DNA of 64,000 bases, taken from NCBI GenBank assembly GCA_019636215.1, contig JAHBXZ010000014.1, positions 1-64,000 of the forward strand, given 5' to 3'. The translations under genes and the position numbers were made by a program. Below, in pieces: positions 16,087 to 24,150 of this stretch. Source of the DNA: Planctomycetota bacterium (GTDB lineage: Bacteria; Planctomycetota; UBA8742; UBA2392). How positions within the stretch are numbered: the first letter of the stretch is position 1; the number at the start of each line of letters is the position of its first letter. The notes beneath the pieces were generated by a model, which saw only the letters and a program-made list of their open reading frames with translations, did not search any database and was not told where the DNA came from.

Positions 16087-17702
16087 GTCAGCAGTGACTC
16101 CCCCGTCATCTCGGCGGGCTTGGGCAGTCCCATCAGGGCCAGCACCGTGGGCGCGACATCGGCCAGCCGTCCCGGCTTCAGGCCGCGCGAAGCCTTGCGC
16201 CCGGTCAGGATCAGCGGTACCGGGTTGTGACTGTGCTGGGTGCTGGCGACCATGCCCGGCGGCGCATCGGCCTGTGCGGGCGCGGCGTAGCTGGCGCCGG
16301 CCTCCGCGTTTGCGGGGTCAGCCGCGGCTTCGGCACTGAGGAACATTTCCTCGGCGTTGCCGTGGTCGGCGGTAATCAGCACGTCAAAGCCCTTGTCTTC
16401 GGCGGCTTTCAGCACGCGGGCCAGTGCCGCGTCCGTAGCCTGCACGCCTTTGACCGCTGCTTGAAGGATGCCCGTGTGGCCCAGCATGTCGGGGTTGGCA
16501 AAGTTGACCAGCACAAAGGAATAGCGCCCATCGTTGATCGCGCCAATCACGCCATCGGCAACCTGCGCACTGCTCATTTCGGGCTGCAGGTCGTAAGTGG
16601 CCACCTTTGGCGAGGCGACCAATTTGCGCTCCTCGCCGGGGTTGGGCTGTTCCTTGCCGCCGTTAAAGAAGTAGGTCACGTGCGCGTACTTTTCAGTCTC
16701 GGCGCTGCGGAACTGCTGCAGGCCCAGCGCGCCCAGGTACTCGCCCAGCGTGTTTTTCAGCGATTGCGGCGCGTAGGCTACTTGCGCGGCAATGTCGTCG
16801 GCGTATTGGGTCAGGGTCACGAGTGTGACCTTGGGTGTGGCCTTGCGGGCAAAGCCGTCAAAGTTGGGTTGGGTCAATGCACGGCAGAACTGGCGGGCGC
16901 GGTCGGCGCGAAAGTTGAACCAGACGACCACATCGCCGTCCCGGATGCGGCCCAGGGGCTCACCGTGGTTGATGACGATCTTGGGCGTGATGAACTCGTC
17001 GGTGACGCCCTGGCTGTAGCTGGTCTCAATGGCTGTTTGCGCGTCGGTGACGTACTCGGCGTTGCTCAGGGTGTAGGCGTCCCAGGCCCTTTCGGTGCGG
17101 TCCCAGCGCTTGTCGCGATCCATGGCGTAAAAACGCCCGCAGATCGTGGCAATGCGGCCGATGTCGGCTTCTTCGAGTTTTTCCTGCACACGCGCGACAT
17201 AACCCAAGCCGCCGTTGGGCGAGGTATCACGCCCGTCGGTGATGGCGTGGACCACAACCCGGTCGCCGGGGAAGTTCTCGCGCTTGAGCAGTTCAATGAT
17301 GGCGAACAAGTGATCCAGGCTGGAATGTACTCCGCCGTCGCTCATTAAACCCATCAGGTGGATCGCGCCGCCGTCGGCGCGGTCGGGGTGCGCGGCCTGG
17401 ATCGCGCCAAGCAGTGCGGGGTTGCGGAAGAACCCGCCTTCGCGGATGTCTTTGTCAATGCGTGAGACGTCCTGCCACACCACGCGGCCCGCGCCCAGGT
17501 TCAGGTGGCCGACTTCACTGTTGCCAAACAAACGCGCCGGCAGACCCACTTCTTCGCCGCAGGCCTTGAGTGTGGTGTGGGGCTCGGTGGCCCACAGGCG
17601 GTTGAAGGTGGCGGGGTTGGCAAGGACAACCGCGTTGCCGGGGCCGGGCGGGGCAATGCCCCAGCCGTCCAGGATGATCATCAAAACGGGTTGCACATTC
17701 AT
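16083..17702 (-). CDS. gpmI: 2,3-bisphosphoglycerate-independent phosphoglycerate mutase
   Basis: Interconverts 3- and 2-phosphoglycerate with two metal ions and a phosphoserine intermediate. The N-terminal metal site is seen in MIILDGWG, the catalytic Ser in GNSEVGHLNLGAGR, substrate-site residues in HAITDGRDTSPNGG, and the second metal site in ITADHGNAEEM and QHSHNPVPLIL. 539 residues against the usual 510; the extra residues are an Ala-rich insert between NAEEM and QHSH. First gene of a two-gene unit with pgi. Confidence 0.96.
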   Translation of the reverse strand: MNVQPVLMIILDGWGIAPPGPGNAVVLANPATFNRLWATEPHTTLKACGEEVGLPARLFGNSEVGHLNLGAGRVVWQDVSRIDKDIREGGFFRNPALLGAIQAAHPDRADGGAIHLMGLMSDGGVHSSLDHLFAIIELLKRENFPGDRVVVHAITDGRDTSPNGGLGYVARVQEKLEEADIGRIATICGRFYAMDRDKRWDRTERAWDAYTLSNAEYVTDAQTAIETSYSQGVTDEFITPKIVINHGEPLGRIRDGDVVVWFNFRADRARQFCRALTQPNFDGFARKATPKVTLVTLTQYADDIAAQVAYAPQSLKNTLGEYLGALGLQQFRSAETEKYAHVTYFFNGGKEQPNPGEERKLVASPKVATYDLQPEMSSAQVADGVIGAINDGRYSFVLVNFANPDMLGHTGILQAAVKGVQATDAALARVLKAAEDKGFDVLITADHGNAEEMFLSAEAAADPANAEAGASYAAPAQADAPPGMVASTQHSHNPVPLILTGRKASRGLKPGRLADVAPTVLALMGLPKPAEMTGESLLT

Positions 17703-17783
17703 GGCGACCCGAGTCTAGCTATTGGCGCGGCAGAAACAAAAGGCGCGGGTTTGGGTCGCAAACAGGCACGGAACGTCAGCAAC

Positions 17784-17813
17784 CACCAATTGGCACCAAT
17801 CGGCACGAATGAA
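17784..17813. repeat. Short period-10 tandem array
   Basis: Three decamers in a row, CACCAATTGG, CACCAATCGG and CACGAATGAA, in the spacer between gpmI and tRNA-Ala. No matching inverted arm was found nearby, so this looks like half of the hairpin type seen at 55836-55955. Confidence 0.6.
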
Positions 17814-17880
17814 GTGCCGGCGCGCCCTGGCGGCACCTGGCTTCGCGCCAGGCACGGCGACACAGGTAGCAGTTGCTCGG

Positions 17881-17919
17881 GAAAAAACACAATCACCCGC
17901 CGTTGGGCGGGTGATTGTG
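17881..17919 (-). terminator. Rho-independent terminator of tRNA-Ala
   Basis: A perfect 14-bp stem (17888-17901 with 17906-17919, GTTG loop on the plus strand) follows the tRNA 3' end on the minus strand. It is followed in that direction by TTTTTTCCC. A textbook intrinsic terminator. Confidence 0.92.
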
Positions 17920-17920
17920 T

Positions 17921-17996
17921 TGGTGGACCAAAGGGGACTTGAACCCCTGACCCCCTGCATGCCATGCAGGTGCTCTACCAGCTGAGCTATTGGCCC
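17921..17996 (-). tRNA. tRNA-Ala (anticodon GGC)
   Basis: On the minus strand: acceptor GGGCCAA with TTGGTCC, D-arm AGCTCAGCTGGTAGAGC, anticodon stem CCTGC/GCAGG around ATGGCAT (anticodon GGC), T-arm AGGGG-TTCAAGT-CCCCT, discriminator A and encoded CCA at 17921-17923. Confidence 0.96.
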
Positions 17997-18052
17997 AACG
18001 GGGCGGAATGGTAATGGCGATGCCGGTTTGCTGCAAGGTGGGGCGAGAAACA

Positions 18053-18148
18053 GGTCGGCAGCCCGCAGTCCGCTGTCGGCAGGAAGTGCCCCCTTGGGCC
18101 TGATTGGCCGTTGCTGCCGACTGCTGACTTCTGACTGCCGACTGCTGT
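18053..18148. repeat. Period-7 hairpin element B
   Basis: Left arm 18053-18083 reads as heptamers GGTCGGC, AGCCCGC, AGTCCGC, TGTCGGC. Right arm 18114-18148 reads CTGCCGA, CTGCTGA, CTTCTGA, CTGCCGA, CTGCTGT. The arms are imperfect reverse complements. It sits between the divergent tRNA-Ala and the receiver-fusion gene, so it is not simply a terminator. Confidence 0.75.
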
Positions 18149-18169
18149 CCTCCTTGCTAAAACGCCCCC

Positions 18170-19825
18170 GTGATCAAGCCCGCCATACTCGTTGTTGACG
18201 ACGAACCCGAGGTGCTGCGCGCCGTCTCGCGCGATCTGCGCCACAAATACGGCGGAACTTACCGTGTGCTGCGCGCCGAATCCGGCGCCATGGCCATGGC
18301 CGCGCTGCGCGAGCTGCGCCAGCGCGATGAACCCGTGGCGCTGCTGTTGTCAGACCAGCGCATGCCTGGCATGGACGGCGTGACGTTTCTGGCTGAGGCG
18401 CGCCTGCTGTTTCCCAATGCCCGCCGCGCACTGCTGACGGCCTATGCCGACACCACGGCGGCGATTGCCAGCATCAACCAGTCGCAGATTGACTATTACC
18501 TCCTCAAGCCCTGGGACCCGCCCCAGGAGCGGCTGTTTCCCGTGATTGACGACCTGCTGGACGGCTGGCGCGCGGACTTCAAGCCCGGCTTTGGCGGCGC
18601 CAAGCTGATCGGCCACCGCTGGTCGCCCCACACCCACGAGCTGCGCAGCTTTCTGGCCCGCAACCAGGTGCCTTACGAGTTTCTTGAGGCCGCCGATTCG
18701 CCCGCCGCACGCGATATCCTGGCGCTGTTGCCGCCAGCCGATCGCGATTTTCCGCTGGTGCTGCTGCCCGGTGGCAAACGCCTTGTGCGACCTCAGCCCG
18801 ACCAGTTGGCCCGCGAACTGGGAATGTCCACACAGGCCAACGCGCCCTTTTATGACGTGGTGTTTGTCGGCGCCGGCCCCGCCGGCCTTGCCAGCGCGGT
18901 GTATGCAGCCAGCGAGGGCCTGAAGTGCCTGATGATTGAGCGCGAGGCCCCCGGCGGACAGGCCGGCACCAGCAATCTGATCGAGAACTACCTGGGCTTC
19001 CCCGCGGGCCTGAGCGGCAGCGAACTCGCGCGCCGTGCCACGGCCCAGGCCAGGAGATTCGGCGTCGAGATCCTCACACCCGCCGAGGCCTTGCGCCTGG
19101 AGATTGACGGCCCCTATCGCCGCGTGCGCCTGGCCAGTGGCGCAAGCGTGGCCTGCCACGTCCTGATGCTGTGCATGGGCGTCAGCTGGCGCACGCTGGG
19201 CGCGCGCGACGCGGGGCGTTTCACGGGCCGGGGCGTCTATTACGGCGCGGCAGGCATGGACGCCGCAAGTTGCGCCAACTGTGATGTGTATGTGGTGGGC
19301 GCGGGAAACTCGGCGGGCCAGGCCGCGATGCACCTGGCTGAAAACGGCGCGCGCGTGAACGTGGTGATGCGCGGAGATTCACTGGCCGAAAAAATGTCGC
19401 AGTACCTGGTGGACCGCATCCGGAATCATCCGCGCATCAGTGTGCATGCGCGGCACGAAGTCGCGGCCTGCAGCGGCGGCGAAAAACTTGAGGCTATCAC
19501 ACTGCGCCATATGGGCACGGGCGCAGAATCTGCAACGTCCACGCAGCACCTGTTTGTATTCATCGGCGCCGCACCCAACACCGGCTGGCTGGGTAATGCA
19601 GTCAAGCGGGACCGGCACGGTTTCATTGTGACCGGCCCTGACCTGGAAAAGTCCGATTTGCGGGATTGGCCGCTGGCCCGGGCGCCGTTTCTGCTGGAAT
19701 CCAGTGTGCCGGGCGTGTTCGCTGCGGGCGACGTGCGGGCAGGGTCGGTCAAGCGCGTGGCCTCGGCCGTGGGCGAGGGCTCGGTGTGCGTGAGCTTCAT
19801 GCACCAGCATCTGGCGGAACTGTGA
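18170..19825 (+). CDS. Response-regulator receiver fused to a thioredoxin-reductase-like flavoprotein
   Basis: Residues 1 to about 130 are a CheY-like receiver (ILVVDDEPEVLR, phospho-acceptor Asp in LLSDQRMPGMDG near residue 61, and the LKPW Lys). About 145-215 resembles a glutaredoxin fold in which the CPYC site is replaced (GHRWSPHTHELRSFL). From about 225 to the end is a two-dinucleotide-domain flavoprotein: FAD motif VFVGAGPAGLASAVYA, NAD(P)H motif VVGAGNSAGQAA and GVFAAGDVRAGS. The redox CxxC of TrxB is absent at its normal place (YGAA near 356); a CANC lies about ten residues later. Start is GTG with no obvious Shine-Dalgarno. The histidine kinase downstream is its likely partner. Such fusions are known in other phyla; output unknown. 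Confidence 0.88.
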   Translation: MIKPAILVVDDEPEVLRAVSRDLRHKYGGTYRVLRAESGAMAMAALRELRQRDEPVALLLSDQRMPGMDGVTFLAEARLLFPNARRALLTAYADTTAAIASINQSQIDYYLLKPWDPPQERLFPVIDDLLDGWRADFKPGFGGAKLIGHRWSPHTHELRSFLARNQVPYEFLEAADSPAARDILALLPPADRDFPLVLLPGGKRLVRPQPDQLARELGMSTQANAPFYDVVFVGAGPAGLASAVYAASEGLKCLMIEREAPGGQAGTSNLIENYLGFPAGLSGSELARRATAQARRFGVEILTPAEALRLEIDGPYRRVRLASGASVACHVLMLCMGVSWRTLGARDAGRFTGRGVYYGAAGMDAASCANCDVYVVGAGNSAGQAAMHLAENGARVNVVMRGDSLAEKMSQYLVDRIRNHPRISVHARHEVAACSGGEKLEAITLRHMGTGAESATSTQHLFVFIGAAPNTGWLGNAVKRDRHGFIVTGPDLEKSDLRDWPLARAPFLLESSVPGVFAAGDVRAGSVKRVASAVGEGSVCVSFMHQHLAEL

Positions 19826-19859
19826 TGACCAGCCGATGCGGAAGCTCGAACCCGACACG

Positions 19860-19942
19860 CGGTTTACGGTCAACGGTTTACGGTCGACGGTCAAAGCCAC
19901 TGCAGTCCTTACCGTTGACCGTCAACCGCAGACTGTCAACCT
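19860..19942. repeat. Period-7 hairpin element C
   Basis: Left arm 19860-19894 is exactly five heptamers: CGGTTTA, CGGTCAA, CGGTTTA, CGGTCGA, CGGTCAA. The right arm 19908-19942 is built of complementary heptamers (TTGACCG, TCAACCG, CAGACTG, TCAACCT). CGGTTTACGGTCAACGG pairs with the right arm with one mismatch in 17. It lies in the leader of the histidine kinase gene, between it and the receiver-fusion gene. Confidence 0.85.
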
Positions 19943-19991
19943 CGTCTGCAGCGCCACGGGCCGCCACGGCAGGCAGAAGGAGCTTCCCGCA

Positions 19992-21428
19992 ATGATCCGT
20001 ATTCTTCCCGGCACGGGCATTTCGCGCGACGAGCTTTCGAAGCTTGATGTCTTTCGCGAACTGACCGACGCGCAACTGGATTGGCTGCGCAACAACGGCG
20101 AACTGCTGGTGGCCGACAAAGATGACGTGATCGTTACTTCGAATGAGCCCGCCAACCACATGCAGGTGCTGCTGTCGGGAGCCATGCACTGGAAGTTCGG
20201 TGTGCCGGGCCAGACGGTGATGTTCACCGAAGCCCGCGTAGGCGCCGTGGGCGGGGCGCTGCCGTTTTCACGGGCAACGACATATCGCGGCCACGGCGTC
20301 GCCAGTGAACCGGTGCGAGGTTTGCGTGTGCCACGCGAACGCTTCACCGAAATGCTGGCGGTGATCCCGGTGCTGGGCGGGCGGCTGGTCGCGATCATGT
20401 CTGATCGCGTCAAGCGCAGCACGCAACTGGCCGACCATCGCGAGAAAATGTCGGCGCTGGGCAAGCTGGCTGCGGGCGTGGCCCACGAACTGAACAATCC
20501 CGCCGCGGCGCTCAAGAGCGCCAGTCTGGAGCTGCGCACACGCCTGGCCAGGATGATGCAGCTGGGCCCGATGCTGATGCTGCTGAAGGTCACGCCTGAT
20601 CACATCATGGCTGCGGCGGCGCTTCGCGACCGCATCACCCAGCGCAACGCCACCCAGTCGCTGACCGCTGTTGAGCGCGCCGAGCGTGAAGACGAGCTGT
20701 CAGACTGGCTGGAAGCCCACGGCGTGCCCGAAGCCTGGAACGCCGCGGCGCAGTTTGCCGACGCCGGTGTGGCCGTGGCAGAGCTTGAGGACTTCGCCGC
20801 CAAGGTGCCGGCCGACGCGCTGCCGCTGGCACTGCAATGGGTCGAGGGCGCGGCCGGTCTGGACATGCTGTCGCGCGATGTGCTGAGCGCCGCCGAGCGC
20901 ATCGGCCACTTGGTGGGCAGCATCAAGGTCTACGCCCACATGGACCGTGCCGCCGAAAAAGAGCCGCATTGTCTTGTCGAGGGCCTGGAAAACACGCTGG
21001 TCATTCTCGGCCACAAGCTGAAGAAGAAGTCGATCCGCGTGCTGCGCGAGTTTGACGCCAAGCTGCCGCCGGTGCCGGCTTATGCGGGCGAATTGAACCA
21101 GGTGTGGACGAACCTGATCGATAACGCGATTGACGCCATGGACGAAGGCGGAACCATCACGTTGCGCACGCGCCAGGAAAGTGATTGTGCCTGCGTGGAA
21201 GTCGCCGACACCGGCGCGGGCATCCCGCCAGAGATCAAAAGCCGCATCTTTGAGCCATTTTTCACCACCAAGCCCATGGGCGAAGGCACTGGCATGGGGC
21301 TGGATATCGTGCACCGCATCATCACCGTGCAGCACGAGGGCGACATTGAGGTAGATTCGCGGCCGGGCTGTACTACCTTCCGCGTGTGGCTGCCCTATCA
21401 TCCGGGCAACCGCATCAAGGAGCTTTAG
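19992..21428 (+). CDS. Sensor histidine kinase with N-terminal cyclic-nucleotide-binding-type domain
   Basis: ATG at 19992 is chosen (AAGGAG 9 nt upstream); an upstream in-frame ATG would translate repeat element C. Residues about 15-130 resemble a cNMP/Crp-type beta-barrel (FRELTDAQLDWLRNN, VLLSGAMHWKFG). The H box is AAGVAHELNNPAAAL (His near 165), followed by an unusually long helical segment of about 200 residues before the ATPase domain, which shows NLIDNAIDAM, DTGAGIP, FEPFFTTK and GTGMGLDIV. No membrane segment, so a soluble kinase. 478 residues. It probably phosphorylates the receiver-flavoprotein encoded just upstream. Confidence 0.88.
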   Translation: MIRILPGTGISRDELSKLDVFRELTDAQLDWLRNNGELLVADKDDVIVTSNEPANHMQVLLSGAMHWKFGVPGQTVMFTEARVGAVGGALPFSRATTYRGHGVASEPVRGLRVPRERFTEMLAVIPVLGGRLVAIMSDRVKRSTQLADHREKMSALGKLAAGVAHELNNPAAALKSASLELRTRLARMMQLGPMLMLLKVTPDHIMAAAALRDRITQRNATQSLTAVERAEREDELSDWLEAHGVPEAWNAAAQFADAGVAVAELEDFAAKVPADALPLALQWVEGAAGLDMLSRDVLSAAERIGHLVGSIKVYAHMDRAAEKEPHCLVEGLENTLVILGHKLKKKSIRVLREFDAKLPPVPAYAGELNQVWTNLIDNAIDAMDEGGTITLRTRQESDCACVEVADTGAGIPPEIKSRIFEPFFTTKPMGEGTGMGLDIVHRIITVQHEGDIEVDSRPGCTTFRVWLPYHPGNRIKEL

Positions 21429-21429
21429 C

Positions 21430-21903
21430 TTGGCCGGGCTGAACATCCGCGATTTTGAGCCCGCGCGCGACTGGCGCGAGTTTGCGGCGCTGAACTTCCG
21501 CACGTTTCGCGACAGCATTCCCGCCGATGAAGCCGTCAACGAAGAAGAGTTCAAGCGCCACCATCACTGGCTGCTGAGCCACTTCGCGCCCCAGGACCCA
21601 GGCCGCAACAAGGTGTTCATCGCCGAGTTCGATGGCAGATATGCGGGCCATTGCTGGCTGGGCACACAGACCGACTTTTTCACGCGGCGCGTAGACCCCT
21701 GGATTTTTGACCTCAGCACCAAGCCCGAATTCCGTCGCAAGGGCATCGCCGCGGCCTTGCACGCCAGGGCCGAGCAATATGTGCGTGACCAGGGTCTGCC
21801 GCTGCTGGGCCTGCAAGTGATGGCCCACAACGAGGCCGCTGCCGCCCTTTACGCCAGGCTGGGCTACAAGGCCCGCGCCATCAGTATGAAAAAGAAGGTG
21901 TAG
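21430..21903 (+). CDS. GNAT family N-acetyltransferase
   Basis: Transfers an acetyl group from acetyl-CoA to an unknown amine. The acetyl-CoA loop is FRRKGIAAALHARAEQY and the C-terminal NEAAAALYARLGYKARAISM is the standard GNAT ending. 157 residues. The start is TTG at 21430, one base after the kinase stop, with AAGGAG inside the last codons of the kinase gene, so it is likely co-transcribed with the two-component genes. Confidence 0.87.
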   Translation: MAGLNIRDFEPARDWREFAALNFRTFRDSIPADEAVNEEEFKRHHHWLLSHFAPQDPGRNKVFIAEFDGRYAGHCWLGTQTDFFTRRVDPWIFDLSTKPEFRRKGIAAALHARAEQYVRDQGLPLLGLQVMAHNEAAAALYARLGYKARAISMKKKV

Positions 21904-21970
21904 TCCGGTTGCCGGGTGGAGCTCGTGCGGCACCTGTTCGCGCGCCTGGAAAAGCGCAAGAATCCGGATA

Positions 21971-22534
21971 TTGCCCGTGAATTCACGCGGGCCCCTGCGT
22001 GATTCCTGTGTGAGTGGCGCCTTGGCTGACGGCAACTGGGCGGATTGGGACTTCGCAAGGCTCGTCGAAGAGCACTTCGCGCGGGCGGTGCGCTTCTGTT
22101 CCCGGCTGCTTGGCAACGTCAACGACGGCGAAGAGGTGGCCCAGCAGGCCTTTGTAAACCTGCTGCAGAAGGGCAGACGGCCGTGGGAGCAGGGTGACCC
22201 GCTGCCTTTTCTCTACACCGTGCTGCGGAATGCCTGCGTCGATCATGTTCGCCGGCGCAGGCATACCGCCACAGAAGGGCTGGACCCCGCGGCACCGATT
22301 GCCGACCTGTCGCGGGCCGAACAACGTGAGGTCAGTGACGCGCTGTTTGCGGCACTGGAGGCTCTCGATGCGCCGCAGCGCGAGGCAGTTCTGCTGCGGT
22401 TCTATGAGGGGCTTGATCTGCCCCAGGTGGCCAAGGTGATGAACCGCAGCATCGGCGCTACCGCCATGCTGCTGACACGAGGCAAGGCAAAGTTGAAGGA
22501 AAGGCTTGGGCGACTGCCCGAGTTCAGACCATGA
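21971..22534 (+). CDS. ECF-type RNA polymerase sigma factor
   Basis: Region 2 is seen in LVEEHFARAVRFCSRLLG and the GEEVAQQAFVNLLQK/FLYTVLRNACVDHVRRRR blocks, and region 4 in LDAPQREAVLLRFYEGLDLP plus a helix-turn-helix ending TRGKAKLKERLG. Up to 187 residues; the TTG at 21971 is only one option, and a GTG at about 22011 (SGALADGN) would also work, as neither has a clear Shine-Dalgarno. The stop overlaps the start of the next gene as ATGA (22531-22534), the usual arrangement of an ECF factor and its membrane anti-sigma factor. Confidence 0.9.
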   Translation: MPVNSRGPLRDSCVSGALADGNWADWDFARLVEEHFARAVRFCSRLLGNVNDGEEVAQQAFVNLLQKGRRPWEQGDPLPFLYTVLRNACVDHVRRRRHTATEGLDPAAPIADLSRAEQREVSDALFAALEALDAPQREAVLLRFYEGLDLPQVAKVMNRSIGATAMLLTRGKAKLKERLGRLPEFRP

Positions 22535-24042
22535 CCGCTGACGAAGCCCGAAAACTTTTCGATCGCGCATTGGCCGACACCCTGGCCGGCGAGGAACTGC
22601 GCGCGTTCGAGGCTGCGCTGGCGGCAGACCCGGCTTTGTGCGCCCAGTTCGAGGCCTGGTCCGACACCCGGGCCGGCGTCGCCGGTATGGATGCATGGCT
22701 GCGCAATGCCGGGGCCGAAGCCGCCCGGCAGATGCCGTTGATCCCGGCTGATGTCGCACTTCGCATCCGGGCCGCAGCAGGCAACCGCGTCCGTGGCCGG
22801 GTGATCCGGCTGGCGGTTGCGGCGGTTGCACTTGCGGCTGCCGCGGCGATTGCGCTGGTGGTGATACTGCCGGGCGACAAGCCGCAGGGCCCGCAACCCG
22901 CGCCCGAGGCCAAGACCGGCTGGCCGGTTGCGGCGCAGGGCCAGGTGGCGATGTTTGATGACGCCCTGTACGCGCAGGCCCAGCTGGATGAAGTGACGCC
23001 GCGCAAGGGCGTCAAGTTGCTGATCGCCAAGGGTTCGCTGTTGCACCCGATTCACCCGGGGTTGGCTTTGCTGGAAGGCGAAGTGACCGTGCGCCTGGAC
23101 GCAGGGGCAAGGTTTGAAGTGCATGTTGGCAACCACCGCGTCATTGCCGCTGGGCCCGCCGAGTTCGGCGTGCGCGCCGAGGCTGACGCATTTCCCGATG
23201 TTCAACCACCCGAGGACACCCGTATGCATCGCCCTGACCTGCTGGCCCGCTTCGGCGCGCTGGCTTTTGCATTCACCGTCACAGCCGTAAGCGGCACCGT
23301 TGATGTTCGCGCCGAAGGCCCGCCCATCCAACTTGGTGCCGGGCAGGTGCAGACCTTCCAGGCTGGCCCGGTCCCCGCGCCCGGCCCCGGCGGGCCCGAT
23401 GCGCCCAAGCCGCCGACGCCCGAGGATGCCTTCAAGCACCTGGATAAGAACGCCGACGGCAAGCTCGACGACAAAGAGGCCGACAAGAAGATGCTTGAGG
23501 ACTTTGACGACAACAAGGACGGCAGCGTTGACCTTGACGAGTTCAAGGCCCACTGGAAGCCGCGCAAGCCCGGCCCCGGCCCGAACCCGCCCAAGCCCGA
23601 GGACCTTTTCAAGAAGCTCGACAAGAACAGCGACGGCAAGCTGGATGACAAGGAAGCCGACAAGAAACTGATTGAAGACTTCGACGACAACAAGGACGGC
23701 ACGGTCGACCTTGACGAGTTCAAGGCCCATCACAAGCCGCCCCAGCCCGGCCCCGGCCCCGGCCCAGGCCCAGGCCCAGGCCCGAACCCGCCCAAGCCTG
23801 AGGACGTGTTCAAGGAAAAGGACAAGAACAACGACGGCAAGCTAGACGACAAAGAGACTGACAAGAAGATGCTTGAGGATTTTGACGACAACGACGATGG
23901 CGTGATCGACCTGGACGAGTTCAAGAAGCACTTCAAGCCGCGTCCGCCCCGCGGCCCTGGCCCTGGCCCTGGCCCCGGCGGTCCTGGCCCCGGTGGTCCT
24001 GGCCCCGGTGGCCCGGGCGGCCCTCCCCGCGGCCCCAAGTAA
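22531..24042 (+). CDS. Membrane anti-sigma-like protein with FecR-like and three EF-hand-pair modules
   Basis: Residues 1-85 form a short cytoplasmic region that opens like anti-sigma N-termini (ADEARKLFDRALADTLAGEE, then LAADPALCAQFEAW). One membrane helix spans about 90-113. The periplasmic part first shows a FecR-like stretch (GSLLHPIHPGLALLEGEVTV, FEVHVGNHRVIAAGPAEFGV), then three copies of an EF-hand pair with loops such as DKNADGKLDDKE and DDNKDGSVDLDE, separated by Pro/Gly linkers (PGPGPGPGPGP). The loops keep Ca2+ ligands at 1, 3, 5 and 12. Overlap with the sigma gene supports an anti-sigma role; calcium control is inference. A terminator follows. Confidence 0.82.
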   Translation: MTADEARKLFDRALADTLAGEELRAFEAALAADPALCAQFEAWSDTRAGVAGMDAWLRNAGAEAARQMPLIPADVALRIRAAAGNRVRGRVIRLAVAAVALAAAAAIALVVILPGDKPQGPQPAPEAKTGWPVAAQGQVAMFDDALYAQAQLDEVTPRKGVKLLIAKGSLLHPIHPGLALLEGEVTVRLDAGARFEVHVGNHRVIAAGPAEFGVRAEADAFPDVQPPEDTRMHRPDLLARFGALAFAFTVTAVSGTVDVRAEGPPIQLGAGQVQTFQAGPVPAPGPGGPDAPKPPTPEDAFKHLDKNADGKLDDKEADKKMLEDFDDNKDGSVDLDEFKAHWKPRKPGPGPNPPKPEDLFKKLDKNSDGKLDDKEADKKLIEDFDDNKDGTVDLDEFKAHHKPPQPGPGPGPGPGPGPNPPKPEDVFKEKDKNNDGKLDDKETDKKMLEDFDDNDDGVIDLDEFKKHFKPRPPRGPGPGPGPGGPGPGGPGPGGPGGPPRGPK

Positions 24043-24051
24043 CCTGCAAAG

Positions 24052-24076
24052 CCCCCTCTGCTGGAGGGGGTTTTTG
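24052..24076 (+). terminator. Rho-independent terminator after the anti-sigma gene
   Basis: Stem CCCCCTC (24052-24058) pairs with GAGGGGG (24064-24070), a 5-nt loop, followed by TTTTTGTTT. It lies 10 bp past the stop codon. Confidence 0.9.
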
Positions 24077-24150
24077 TTTGCAGGCGTTCGCTGGACACGG
24101 CGGGCTGGTCACGCTTGCATAGTTGGTGCTTTGTGTGTCACTACGCCCTC

